Part shown: in pieces, positions 55,582 to 63,420 of the stretch
Position numbering within the stretch: position 1 is the first letter of the stretch
Layout of the letters: the number at the start of each line of letters is the position of its first letter
DNA from: CAVRJC01 sp963721435
GTDB lineage: Bacteria; Actinomycetota; Acidimicrobiia; IMCC26256; DASPTH01
Direction: 5' to 3'
NCBI GenBank assembly: GCA_963721435.1
Contig: CAVRJC010000006.1
Location: 558,001-622,000, forward strand
Length of the DNA stretch: 64,000 nt
Notes under the pieces: generated by a model
The model's database searches: none
What the model saw: only the letters and a program-made list of their open reading frames with translations
What the model was told of the DNA's origin: nothing
Translations under genes and position numbers: made by a program

Positions 55582-56208
55582 TCAGAGCCGACGGAGCAGT
55601 GACACGACCTTGCCGTAGATCGTCACCTCGCCGGGCTCGAAGACCATCTCGCTCATGGTCGGGTTCTCGGGCCGGAGCACGACCTTGCCGCGGCGGCGCA
55701 GGAACGTCTTGACCGTCGCCTCCTCGCCCGGGATCCCGGCGACGACGGTGTCGCCGCCGTCGGCATCCGGCTGCTGGCGCACGACCACGAAGTCGCCGTC
55801 GAAGATGCCGGCGTCGATCATGGAGTCGCCGCGGACCCGCAGCATGAAGAGCGTGCCGTCGCCGGTGAAGTCCTCCGGCATCGGGATCGTCTCCTCGACG
55901 TTCTCGGCCGCGAGCACGCCGGTGCCGGCCGCGACGTCGCCGACGAGCGGGATGTGGCGCACCGGCCGGCGCTCGACCGCGGCGCCCGACTCGGTGTCGA
56001 GGAGGATCTCGATGGCGCGGGGCTTCGTGGGGTCGCGCACGAGGTAGCCCTTGTCCTGCAGGGCGGCGAGGTGCGCGTGCACCGTGGAGCTCGACGAGAG
56101 GCCGACGGCCTCACCGATCTCGCGGACGCTCGGCGGGTAGCCGCGGTGGCGGACTTCGGCGTCGACGAACTCGAGGACCTGGCGCTGGCGGGGGGTCAGA
56201 TCGGTCAT
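55582..56208 (-). CDS. lexA: SOS repressor LexA
   Basis: LexA represses DNA-damage genes and cleaves itself when RecA filaments form. The 208-residue protein has the winged-helix domain with YPPSVREIGEAVGLSSSSTV, the cleavage site A94-G95 in GDVAAGTGVLAAENVEETIP, and the Ser-Lys dyad S129 (VRGDSMIDAGIFDGDFVVVR) and K167 (EEATVKTFLRR). It converges on dapE and is divergent from the LysM gene. A -10-like TACGGT (56220-56215, minus strand) ends 6 bases before its ATG, so the message is probably leaderless. Three LexA boxes lie in the 241-base divergent region. Confidence 0.97.
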   Translation of the reverse strand: MTDLTPRQRQVLEFVDAEVRHRGYPPSVREIGEAVGLSSSSTVHAHLAALQDKGYLVRDPTKPRAIEILLDTESGAAVERRPVRHIPLVGDVAAGTGVLAAENVEETIPMPEDFTGDGTLFMLRVRGDSMIDAGIFDGDFVVVRQQPDADGGDTVVAGIPGEEATVKTFLRRRGKVVLRPENPTMSEMVFEPGEVTIYGKVVSLLRRL

Positions 56209-56241
56209 TCCGGGACCGTAGCACGATCATGCGTTCGGTAC

Positions 56242-56253
56242 AAACATCTGTTC
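56242..56253. promoter_or_regulatory. LexA box (imperfect) near the lexA promoter
   Basis: On the minus strand the sequence reads GAACAGATGTTT, one base from the GAAC-N4-GTTC consensus. It lies about 35-45 bases upstream of the lexA start, over the -35 region of the leaderless lexA promoter. Confidence 0.6.
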
Positions 56254-56273
56254 GCAAAATCTGGCGCCAGGGC

Positions 56274-56318
56274 TTGACGCCGAACGGGTGTTCGTGGTGT
56301 GATGCGAACGGGCGTTCG
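56274..56318 (+). promoter_or_regulatory. Promoter region of the LysM gene with two LexA boxes
   Basis: TTGACG at 56274-56279 resembles a -35, with a weak TGTGAT at 56298-56303 as -10. The palindromic boxes CGAACGGGTGTTCG (56281-56294) and CGAACGGGCGTTCG (56305-56318) are 24 bases apart centre to centre. The first is the same 14-base sequence as the recA box. Confidence 0.7.
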
Positions 56319-56449
56319 TAGGGAGCGAACGGCGAGGTGCCCCGGTCCGAGGTATCTGGGCGCCCGAGCCGTGAGCGACCAAACATAGATGTCACACCCC
56401 CGTGTTCTCCTGGGCGGAGAAGGGTGCGGGCCCGACTCAGGAGATCGAA

Positions 56450-56824
56450 ATGACCGCCATCACGTACCGATCAGGACTGTCCCGCCCGGCGCGACCCACG
56501 ACGCGCCCCGTCCACCGGGACGTCCCGATCTCACGAGCGGTCTACTGGCGCCGGCGCCTCGTCGTCGCGCTGGTGGGCGTGCTGCTCGTGCTCGTGATGG
56601 CGCAGGCGGGTGCCGCGCTCGGGAGCTCCACCCTCACCGCTCCCGAGCGCCGCCCGGCCTCCGCCCACGTCACCACCATCACTGTGCGCCCCGGCGACTC
56701 GCTGTGGTCGATCGCGCAACGGCTGGCGCCGGGCGAGGATCCCCGTCCGATCGTCGACGAGCTCGAGCAGGCTCGCCACGGCGTGCCGCTCCAGCCGGGT
56801 GAGAAGATCGAGTGGTCGGGGTAA
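56450..56824 (+). CDS. LysM-domain membrane protein, predicted SOS-induced division inhibitor
   Basis: The 124-residue protein has one N-terminal membrane helix (RRRLVVALVGVLLVLVMAQA), with the basic residues before it placing the N-terminus inside. A short linker and a LysM peptidoglycan-binding domain follow, TITVRPGDSLWSIAQRLAPG to GVPLQPGEKIEWSG. ATG at 56450 is preceded by CAGGAG and was preferred over an upstream in-frame GTG. LysM proteins encoded divergently from lexA and under LexA control (YneA in Bacillus, Rv2719c/ChiZ in mycobacteria) delay division after DNA damage. This gene has the same neighbours, boxes and layout, so the same role is inferred. Confidence 0.8.
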   Translation: MTAITYRSGLSRPARPTTRPVHRDVPISRAVYWRRRLVVALVGVLLVLVMAQAGAALGSSTLTAPERRPASAHVTTITVRPGDSLWSIAQRLAPGEDPRPIVDELEQARHGVPLQPGEKIEWSG

Positions 56825-56928
56825 CCCAGCCCAGCAACGCCCACGGCGGCCTGGGCCACCGTTGCCCGGGCCGCCGTGGCTGCGGCTCGCCCGGCTCGTC
56901 CGCCCTTCCCGGCCGGGCCGTCAACCGA

Positions 56929-56934
56929 TACGTT
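56929..56934 (+). promoter_or_regulatory. -10-like element of nrdR
   Basis: TACGTT ends 7 bases before GTG at 56942, and no ribosome binding site is seen, which fits a leaderless start. Confidence 0.4.
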
Positions 56935-56941
56935 GGCGTCT

Positions 56942-57409
56942 GTGCGATGCCCCTACTGCAGCGAAGACGACGACAAGGTCGTCGACTCGCGCCCGGCGGA
57001 CGACGCCGCGGCGGTCCGGCGGCGCCGGGAGTGCCTGAGCTGCGGGCGCCGCTTCACCACCTACGAGCGGCTCGAGGAGCTCCCGCTCATGGTGGTCAAG
57101 CGCTCCGGTGGCAAGGAGCCGTTCGACGGGCCGAAGCTCGAGGCGGGTGTGGAGCGGGCCGTCGCCGGCAGTGCGATCGACGATGCCGCGGTGGAGGCGC
57201 TGGTCGCCGGCATCGAGGAGAGCGCGCGGGCACGGGGGCACGAGGTCACGAGCGAGTGGATCGGCCTCGCCGTCCTCGAGCGCCTGCGGGTGCTCGACCC
57301 GGTGTCGTACGTGCGGTTCGCGTCGGTCTACAAGGGCTTCGACGACCTCGGCGACTTCGAGCGCGAGGTGGGGGAGCTGCAGAAGACGACGCCCCCGAAG
57401 GCCCGCTGA
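56942..57409 (+). CDS. nrdR: Transcriptional repressor NrdR
   Basis: NrdR senses ATP/dATP with an ATP-cone and represses ribonucleotide reductase genes. The 155-residue protein has a zinc ribbon with C3, C6, C31 and C34 (VRCPYCSEDDDKVVDSRPAD, ECLSCGRRFTTYERLEELP) and then the ATP-cone (MVVKRSGGKEPFDGPKLEAG). GTG at 56942 is the natural start because the first cysteine is residue 3. It lies directly upstream of nrdJ, whose promoter region holds a candidate NrdR box. Confidence 0.96.
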   Translation: MRCPYCSEDDDKVVDSRPADDAAAVRRRRECLSCGRRFTTYERLEELPLMVVKRSGGKEPFDGPKLEAGVERAVAGSAIDDAAVEALVAGIEESARARGHEVTSEWIGLAVLERLRVLDPVSYVRFASVYKGFDDLGDFEREVGELQKTTPPKAR

Positions 57410-57451
57410 CCGGGTCTGCGCAAGGCTCGCGAAAAGTCGCGCAGGAAAGCG

Positions 57452-57480
57452 TTGCAATCACAGCCGTGTAGTTCTAGTGT
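57452..57480 (+). promoter_or_regulatory. Possible nrdJ promoter
   Basis: TTGCAA at 57452-57457 and TAGTGT at 57475-57480 are spaced by 17 bases. Transcription would start near 57487, about 95 bases before the nrdJ ATG. Confidence 0.4.
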
Positions 57481-57519
57481 TGTCGTTCCCACCACCATGT
57501 AGCGGGTGGAGCGTCGGAT

Positions 57520-57537
57520 ACCACAAGATGTAGTGGT
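57520..57537. promoter_or_regulatory. Candidate NrdR box upstream of nrdJ
   Basis: ACCAC at 57520-57524 and GTGGT at 57533-57537 flank AAGATGTA to form an 18-bp near-palindrome close to the NrdR box pattern ACAC-T/A-A-n-AT-n-T-A/T-GTGT. A weaker copy may lie at 57491-57507. No cobalamin riboswitch is visible in the 173-base gap. Confidence 0.5.
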
Positions 57538-57582
57538 CCCGTGCGCGCTCCGATCCCGCCCCCACCGAAGGAGAACCGCTGG

Positions 57583-60500
57583 ATGGCACTCGCGCCGGAG
57601 CAGATCGGGATCGGGATCCGCCGCCACTTCACCGAGGCGGGCACGCACCCGTACGACATGGTCGAGTGGGAGATGCGCGAGGCGCGCATCCAGAACTTCC
57701 GCGACGGCACCGACGCGTTCTTCCAGCCGAATGTCGAGTTCCCGGTCACGTGGTCGCAGAACGCGACGAACATCGTGGCCCAGAAGTACTTCCGCGGCAC
57801 TCTCGGCACCGACGAGCGTGAGTGGTCGCTGCGCCAGGTGATCGACCGCGTCGCCGACACGATCACCGCGTGGGGTGTGCGCGACGGCTACTTCCGCGAC
57901 CACGACGAGGGCGCCGCGTTCCGCAACGAGCTGAAGTTCATCCTCCTCAGCCAGCGCGCCGCGTTCAACTCGCCGGTCTGGTTCAACATCGGCGTGAACG
58001 GCGTCCCACAGCAGGCGAGCGCGTGCTTCATCCTCGCGGTCGAGGACACGATGGACGGCATCCTCAACTGGTACCGCGAAGAGGGCACGATCTTCAAGGG
58101 CGGCTCCGGCTCCGGCATCAACCTGTCGAGCATCCGCTCGTCGCAGGAGATCCTGAAGGGCGGCGGCACCGCGAGCGGCCCGGTGAGCTTCATGCGCGGC
58201 GCCGACGCGTCCGCGGGCACGATCAAGTGCCTGCACCACGACACCGCGATCGTCACCGAGCGAGGCGTGGTCCCGATCCGCGACATCCGCGTCACCGATC
58301 ACGTCCTGACGCGCCATGGATACGAGGCGGTCGAGGCGGTACACGACAACGGGGTGCGGCCGCTCGTCCGTGTGCGCACCGCGCTCGGCGACGAGATCCT
58401 GTGTACGCGCGAGCACCGGTTCCGCGTGCGCACGGAGCATGGGGAGGAGTGGCGCGAAGCCGGCAGCCTCTCAGCTGCCGACCACGTCATTGTCGACCTG
58501 TCGTCGGGTCAAGTCGGGCAGCCCCGGTTGCTCTCGCCGGTGCTCGCGGGTCATCACAATGAGGTCGCGCACGAACTGCCGCAGACCCTCGACGAGGCCT
58601 TTGGTCTCTGGCTCGGCTGGAACTACGGCGACGGTTCGGTGACGAGCGGGCCGAACGCGAAATTCGTGACGATGCAGATCGCCGACCGCGATGCCGAGCT
58701 CGTGAGTCGTTACGAGATGCTCACGCGTTCGGTGTTCGGCTCGAGCATCCACTTCTTCCACAACCGTCGTTCCGACAAGACCGACGCGTCCGTGTCGATT
58801 CGGTTCTCGTCGGGCAAGGTGACCCGATTCCTCGAGGCAAACGGGCTGCGCAAGCAGAAGGCGGCGGAGCTGCGCGTGCCGTCCGCGATCATCTCATCGC
58901 CCATGGCGGTGCGCGCTGCGTTCCTCGCGGGGCTGTTCGAGGCAGACGGCCATGTCGGCAATGGATACCCGCAGCTCTCGACCGTGAGTGCGGACTTCGC
59001 GACTGACGTGCACCGTCTCCTGCTGTCCATCGGGATTCCCTCCCATCTGCACCGGATCGACGACCGCACGGCCGCGCTGGGTAGCCGCCCGGTCCACGTT
59101 GTGCGCGTGGTCGGCGGGGAAGGTGTCCGGCGGTTCGCCAAGCTCGTCGGGTTCCTGTCGGAGCGGAAGTCGGCGCTGCTCGCGGCGGCCGTCGATCGGA
59201 AGGACGCGAGCCCGTTCGAGACGCAGTGGTTCCTGCCTCACGTGGCGGGCGATCTTCGCATGATCTGGGCGCAGTCGAGTGACCAGGCGCTTCGGCGAGC
59301 GCTGTCGCCCTACTGCAGGATCGCGGCGCCGCGACGCATGAGCCTGTTGCGCGCGCGCACACTGCTCGAGCGCTTCCCCAACGAGCTCGGGCACACGTCC
59401 CTCGTGCAGTTCGCTGAGGGTCGCGACTTCTACACGGCCGTTTCGGTCGAGGCTGCCGGCGAAGGCCCCACGTTCGACATCACCGTCGCGAACGTGCACC
59501 AGTACCTCGTGAACTCTGTTGTCACGCACAATTCGGGTGGCAAGACCCGTCGCGCCGCCAAGATGGTGATCCTCAACGCCGATCACCCCGACGTCGAAGA
59601 GTTCATCTGGTGCAAGGCCATCGAGGAGCGCAAGGCGCGTGCGCTGCGCGACGCCGGCTTCGACATGGACCTCGACGGCAAGGACAGCCACTCGATCCAG
59701 TACCAGAACGCGAACAACTCGGTGCGGGTCACCGACGAGTTCATGCAGGCGGTCGTCGACGACGCCGACTGGCAGCTCAAGGCCGTCATCACCGGCGAGC
59801 CGCTGCGTACCGTCAAGGCCCGCGACCTCATGCGCCAGATCATGGAGGCGTCGTGGGAGTGCGCCGACCCGGGCATGCAGTTCGACACCACCATCAACCG
59901 CTGGCACACCGCGCCCAACACGGGGCGCATCAACGGCAGCAACCCGTGCTGCTTCGTTGGCGAGACCTTGGTCGACACGTCGATCGGTCTCATTCGGTTC
60001 GACCTGCTCGAGAAGATGGCCGATGCCGGAAACGAGCTTCCGGTTGTTCGTTCGTTCGATATCACGCGGCACGCATCCCAAGAGCGGCAGATCCTCAACG
60101 TCTGGGTGGCCGGAACGACGGCACAGCTTGTCGATGTGCGCACCGAAGGCGGCGTGACTGTGCGGTGCACGCCTGAGCACCGGTTCCTGCTTGCGGACGG
60201 CGACTACGTCGAGGCGTACGTGCTCTCGCGTGGAGCTCAACTCCGCGCCGTCGACTCTCACGGTAACGAGAACGTGGATCATGTCCTCAGCGTCGAAGTC
60301 GTCGAGCTCGATGAGCCGGTTCGTGTGTACGACCTCGAGGTCGAAGGCACACACAATTTCGGCGTCGTGAACGAGAGCAGCACCTTCGATCACAGCCTGA
60401 TCGTGCACAACTCCGAGTACATGCACATCGACAACTCGGCGTGCAACCTCGCCAGCATCAACCTGCTCGAGTACCTGAATGACGACGGCACCTTCGACGT

Positions 60501-62142
60501 CGAGGCGTACGAGCACACGATCAGCGTCGTGTTCACCGCGCAGGAGATCCTCGTCGGCAACGCCGACTACCCGACGGAGAAGATCGGGGAGAACAGCCGC
60601 AAGTTCCGTCAGCTCGGGCTCGGCTATGCCAACCTCGGCGCGTTGCTCATGGCGCAGGGCATGCCCTACGACTCCGACGGCGGCCGCGCGTGGGCGGCGG
60701 CGCTCACCGCGCTGATGACCGGCCACGCCTACGCCACCAGCGCGCGCACCGCGAGCCGGATGGGCCCGTTCGCCGGCTATTTCGACAATGCCGAAGCGAC
60801 CAACAAGGTGCTGCGCATGCACCGCGACGAGGTCGCGAAGATCGACGAGGACATCGTGCCGCCCGAGATCCTCGGCGCCGCGCAGCGTGCGTGGGACGAG
60901 GCAGTCGAGCTCGGTGAGACCTACGGCGTGCGCAACTCGCAGGCCAGCGTGCTCGCGCCGACCGGCACGATCGGCCTCATGATGGACTGCGACACCACCG
61001 GCATCGAGCCCGACCTCGCGCTCACCAAGGCGAAGAAGCTCGTCGGTGGCGGCACCATGTTCATCGTCAACCAGACGATCCCGCGTGCGCTCACCCAGCT
61101 CGGCTACTCCGACGAGCAGGTCACTGCGATCGTCGACTACATCGACGAGCAGAAGACGATCATCGGTGCGCCCGGCTTCAACCTCGAGCACCTCCCGGTG
61201 TTCGCGTGCTCCATGGGCGACAACACCATTCACTACATGGGTCACGTGAAGATGATGGGTGCAGTCCAGCCCTTCATCAGCGGCGCGATCTCGAAGACGG
61301 TCAACATGCCCGAAGAGGCGACCGTCGAAGACGTCGAGGAGCTGCACCTCGAGGCGTGGAAGCTCGGGATCAAGGCGGTGGCGATCTACCGCGACAACTG
61401 CAAGGTCGGCCAGCCGCTGTCCACGCAGAAGGTCGCCGGCGCGGCCGACGGCACGCCGCAGCAGCTCGTCGAGCGCATCATCGAGCACGTCATCGTGCAG
61501 GAGCCGGTTCGCCAGAAGCTGCCGCGCACCCGCAACTCGAAGACGTTCTCGTTCCGGGTCGCCGACTGCCACGGCTACGCGACCGTCGGTGAGTACGAAG
61601 ACGGCCGCCCGGGCGAGGTGTTCCTCAAGGTCGCGAAGCAGGGCTCCACGCTCGCCGGGATCATGGACGCGTTCGCGATCTCGGTGAGCCACGGCCTCCA
61701 GTACGGCGTGCCGCTCGAGGCGTTCGTCGACATGTTCACCAACATGCGCTTCGAGCCCGCGGGCATGACCGACGACGCCGACATCCGGATCGCCACCAGC
61801 CTCGTCGACTACATCTTCCGCAAGCTCGCGGTCGAGTACCTGCCCTACGACAAGCGGGTCGAGATGGGCGTGCTCACGGTGGGGGAGCGCATGCAGCCGA
61901 CGCTGCCGGGTGTGGAAGAGGCGATCACCGTCACCGAGCCGGGCCTCGACGTGCTCCCGATGGAAGACCGCGCGCCGTCGGCGTTGCCGCCGGCCGCGCC
62001 CGCGCCGCCCGTCGCGCCGCCCGTCGCGCCGCGGGTGCGGGAGAGCGAGCTGGTGCTGTGCCACGTCTGCGGCGACATCATGCAGCGGGCCGGCAGCTGT
62101 CACGCTTGCCCCAGCTGCGGCGCCACCAGCGGCTGCTCATGA
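57583..62142 (+). CDS. nrdJ: Adenosylcobalamin-dependent (class II) ribonucleotide reductase with two inteins
   Basis: NrdJ reduces ribonucleotides to deoxyribonucleotides with coenzyme B12. The 1519-residue precursor contains inteins at residues 216-650 and 790-943, and splicing would leave 930 residues, the usual length. Extein landmarks are AAFNSPVWFNIGVNG, QQASACFILAVEDTMDGI, GGSGSGINLSSIRSS, the thiyl-radical site NPC-SEYMHIDNSACNLAS split by the second intein, and the N-terminal FFQPNVEFPVTWSQNATNIV. The C-terminus has a cysteine-rich ribbon (LCHVCGDIMQRAGSCHACPS). ATG at 57583 follows GAAGGAG; an upstream GTG at 57541 is less likely. It is preceded by nrdR. Confidence 0.96.
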   Translation: MALAPEQIGIGIRRHFTEAGTHPYDMVEWEMREARIQNFRDGTDAFFQPNVEFPVTWSQNATNIVAQKYFRGTLGTDEREWSLRQVIDRVADTITAWGVRDGYFRDHDEGAAFRNELKFILLSQRAAFNSPVWFNIGVNGVPQQASACFILAVEDTMDGILNWYREEGTIFKGGSGSGINLSSIRSSQEILKGGGTASGPVSFMRGADASAGTIKCLHHDTAIVTERGVVPIRDIRVTDHVLTRHGYEAVEAVHDNGVRPLVRVRTALGDEILCTREHRFRVRTEHGEEWREAGSLSAADHVIVDLSSGQVGQPRLLSPVLAGHHNEVAHELPQTLDEAFGLWLGWNYGDGSVTSGPNAKFVTMQIADRDAELVSRYEMLTRSVFGSSIHFFHNRRSDKTDASVSIRFSSGKVTRFLEANGLRKQKAAELRVPSAIISSPMAVRAAFLAGLFEADGHVGNGYPQLSTVSADFATDVHRLLLSIGIPSHLHRIDDRTAALGSRPVHVVRVVGGEGVRRFAKLVGFLSERKSALLAAAVDRKDASPFETQWFLPHVAGDLRMIWAQSSDQALRRALSPYCRIAAPRRMSLLRARTLLERFPNELGHTSLVQFAEGRDFYTAVSVEAAGEGPTFDITVANVHQYLVNSVVTHNSGGKTRRAAKMVILNADHPDVEEFIWCKAIEERKARALRDAGFDMDLDGKDSHSIQYQNANNSVRVTDEFMQAVVDDADWQLKAVITGEPLRTVKARDLMRQIMEASWECADPGMQFDTTINRWHTAPNTGRINGSNPCCFVGETLVDTSIGLIRFDLLEKMADAGNELPVVRSFDITRHASQERQILNVWVAGTTAQLVDVRTEGGVTVRCTPEHRFLLADGDYVEAYVLSRGAQLRAVDSHGNENVDHVLSVEVVELDEPVRVYDLEVEGTHNFGVVNESSTFDHSLIVHNSEYMHIDNSACNLASINLLEYLNDDGTFDVEAYEHTISVVFTAQEILVGNADYPTEKIGENSRKFRQLGLGYANLGALLMAQGMPYDSDGGRAWAAALTALMTGHAYATSARTASRMGPFAGYFDNAEATNKVLRMHRDEVAKIDEDIVPPEILGAAQRAWDEAVELGETYGVRNSQASVLAPTGTIGLMMDCDTTGIEPDLALTKAKKLVGGGTMFIVNQTIPRALTQLGYSDEQVTAIVDYIDEQKTIIGAPGFNLEHLPVFACSMGDNTIHYMGHVKMMGAVQPFISGAISKTVNMPEEATVEDVEELHLEAWKLGIKAVAIYRDNCKVGQPLSTQKVAGAADGTPQQLVERIIEHVIVQEPVRQKLPRTRNSKTFSFRVADCHGYATVGEYEDGRPGEVFLKVAKQGSTLAGIMDAFAISVSHGLQYGVPLEAFVDMFTNMRFEPAGMTDDADIRIATSLVDYIFRKLAVEYLPYDKRVEMGVLTVGERMQPTLPGVEEAITVTEPGLDVLPMEDRAPSALPPAAPAPPVAPPVAPRVRESELVLCHVCGDIMQRAGSCHACPSCGATSGCS
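58228..59532 (+). mobile_element. Intein 1 of NrdJ with LAGLIDADG homing endonuclease
   Basis: The 435-residue intein starts with C216 (CLHHDTAIVTERGVVPIRDI) and ends VTHN before S+1 of the extein (SGGKTRRAAKM). Block B is LCTREHRFRV and block F is FDITVANVHQYLVNS. Between them lie both dodecapeptide motifs, FGLWLGWNYGDGSVTS and AAFLAGLFEADGHVGNG, with acidic residues D350 and D455 intact, so the homing endonuclease may be active. All splicing residues (C1, block B Thr and His, penultimate His, last Asn, Ser+1) are present. Confidence 0.95.
59950..60411 (+). other. Intein 2 of NrdJ, mini-intein at the active-site cysteine
   Basis: The 154-residue intein starts with C790 (CFVGETLVDTSIGLIRFDLL) and ends SLIVHN before S+1 of SEYMHIDN. 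Block B is VRCTPEHRFLLADG and block F is VYDLEVEGTHNFGVVNESST. It has no endonuclease motif. It is inserted directly after the cysteine predicted to carry the thiyl radical (C789 of NPC-SE), so the enzyme cannot work until it is spliced out. Confidence 0.94.
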
Positions 62143-62162
62143 TCCGCCGCTGACTCACGATC

Positions 62163-62378
62163 GTGGCAGTCACGATCTACGGAGTCTGCGCGGTGACCTT
62201 CATGATGGTCATGTACGCGCTGGAGAGTCGCGGGCGGGGCTACGTCCTGGGGTTCGCGTTCGGGTGCGTGCTGTCGAGCATCTACGGCTTCCTGTCGGGG
62301 GCGTGGCCGTTCGGGGTGGTCGAGCTCATCTGGTCGGGCATCGCCCTGCGCCGTCACCGCTCGCCGGCGACGGGTTGA
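62163..62378 (+). CDS. Small membrane protein, unknown
   Basis: The 71 residues form three hydrophobic segments (VTIYGVCAVTFMMVMYALES, VLGFAFGCVLSSIYGFLSG, PFGVVELIWSGIAL) and end in a basic tail RRHRSPATG. GTG at 62163 lies 20 bases after nrdJ on the same strand. I do not recognise a family. Codon use is like its neighbours, and the hydrophobic pattern supports a real gene. Confidence 0.65.
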   Translation: MAVTIYGVCAVTFMMVMYALESRGRGYVLGFAFGCVLSSIYGFLSGAWPFGVVELIWSGIALRRHRSPATG

Positions 62379-62406
62379 CTCTCCGCCGTTCGGGCACGGA
62401 GCCGGG

Positions 62407-63363
62407 TCAGCTCCGGCCGAGGTCGGCTTCGATGCCGTCGAGGAGGCGACGGAGGTTGCGCGCGAATCTCGTGGGGTCGCGGAGATGGTCGACGATCTCG
62501 ACCCAGCTCTGCGCGAGCCCTTGCTCCTCGGTCATCGCGGCGAGCTGCGGGTACTCGCCCGTCTCCACCAGGCTGCTCACGTAGGCGAGCATCTCGTCGT
62601 CGGAGCCGTCGTCGGACTGCAGGTTGTTGTTGCGCTCCATCAGACAATGACCGAACACGTACTCGTCGACCGCGGCCACGATGTCGAACGTGTCGGTGAG
62701 CGGGAGCGCGAGCGACGCAACTGCCTGGAGTGACTGGTCGAAGTGGCGCACGCTGTTCGGCCCGATCGGTGGGTCGTCGGTGATGTCGAGGATCCACGGG
62801 TGCCGCAGCAGCGCGGCCCGCGTGCGCTCGGCAATGGCGGTGACGGCCTCACGCCAGTCGGCGGGGACCGGCTCGTCGGGCGGGAGCACGACCTCGGCCA
62901 TCACCGCGTCGGTGACGAGCGTGAGCAGCTCGTCCTTCGTGCGCACGTAGTGGTAGAGCGTCATCGTCCCCGCCTCGAGCTCGGCGGCGAGCCTGCGCAT
63001 CGACACCGCCGCGAAGCCCTCGCGGTCGGCGATGCCCATCGCGGTGACCGCGATCTGCTCACGCGTGTAGCGCGGCCGGCGTGACGGCGGCTCGGACCGG
63101 GTCCAGACGTCGAGGGCGCTGAGGCGCTCCGCGACCCGATCGAGCACGTCGGCCCGGTGGGACGAGATGGTGGCGATGTGCTCGTGGCGCGCCGCCTTCT
63201 GTGCGATCTTCTCGGCTGCCCTGGTGACGACCTGCTCGTGCTTCGCCGCCTTCTTGGCGATCTTCTCGACCACCTTGTCGGCGACTTTGTCCTTGACCTT
63301 GCTCGCGGCGACCTCGGCGGGGTGCGGAGCGTCGGGAGTGCGTTGGGGCCGGCGATTTGCCAT
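62407..63363 (-). CDS. TetR family regulator with long Lys/Ala-rich N-terminal extension
   Basis: The 318-residue protein has its TetR_N domain only at about residues 95-150 (RYTREQIAVTAMGIADREGF, SMRRLAAELEAGTMTLYHYV) and a C-terminal TetR_C-like ligand domain (WREAVTAIAERTRAALLRHP). The first 90 residues are a charged helix rich in Lys, Ala and His, with an internal 18-residue repeat starting EKIAKKAAKHE and EKIAQKAARHE (about residues 33-68). This extension is not part of the family and could be a coiled coil or a nonspecific DNA-binding arm. It is divergent from an ABC ATPase. A -10-like TACACT (63375-63370, minus strand) ends 6 bases before the ATG. Confidence 0.88.
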   Translation of the reverse strand: MANRRPQRTPDAPHPAEVAASKVKDKVADKVVEKIAKKAAKHEQVVTRAAEKIAQKAARHEHIATISSHRADVLDRVAERLSALDVWTRSEPPSRRPRYTREQIAVTAMGIADREGFAAVSMRRLAAELEAGTMTLYHYVRTKDELLTLVTDAVMAEVVLPPDEPVPADWREAVTAIAERTRAALLRHPWILDITDDPPIGPNSVRHFDQSLQAVASLALPLTDTFDIVAAVDEYVFGHCLMERNNNLQSDDGSDDEMLAYVSSLVETGEYPQLAAMTEEQGLAQSWVEIVDHLRDPTRFARNLRRLLDGIEADLGRS

Positions 63364-63385
63364 CCGTACAGTGTACCGCTAATCT
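63357..63385 (+). promoter_or_regulatory. Promoter of the ABC ATPase gene
   Basis: TTGCCA at 63357-63362 and TAATCT at 63380-63385 have a 17-base spacer. The -10 ends 9 bases before ATG 63395, so the message may be leaderless. The spacer contains the first TetR operator. Confidence 0.5.
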
Positions 63386-63420
63386 GGTCGTACCATGTAC
63401 GAAGACGGAGTACACAGTAC
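63366..63420. promoter_or_regulatory. Triple operator GTAC-N3-GTAC between TetR and ABC genes
   Basis: Three copies of GTAC-N3-GTAC occur at 63366-63376, 63390-63400 and 63410-63420 (centres AGT, CAT, ACA). The first covers the TetR -10 and lies in the ABC promoter spacer. The second covers the ABC start codon, and the third is inside the first codons. Binding would shut both genes. Confidence 0.7.

Noticed and set aside
57410..57582. Cobalamin riboswitch before the B12-dependent reductase
   Set aside because: The gap is too short and no conserved B12-box sequence is visible; an NrdR-like palindrome is present instead.
58894..62103. Open frame of over 1000 codons on the minus strand across nrdJ
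   Set aside because: It is antisense to nrdJ and both inteins, with no recognisable motif.
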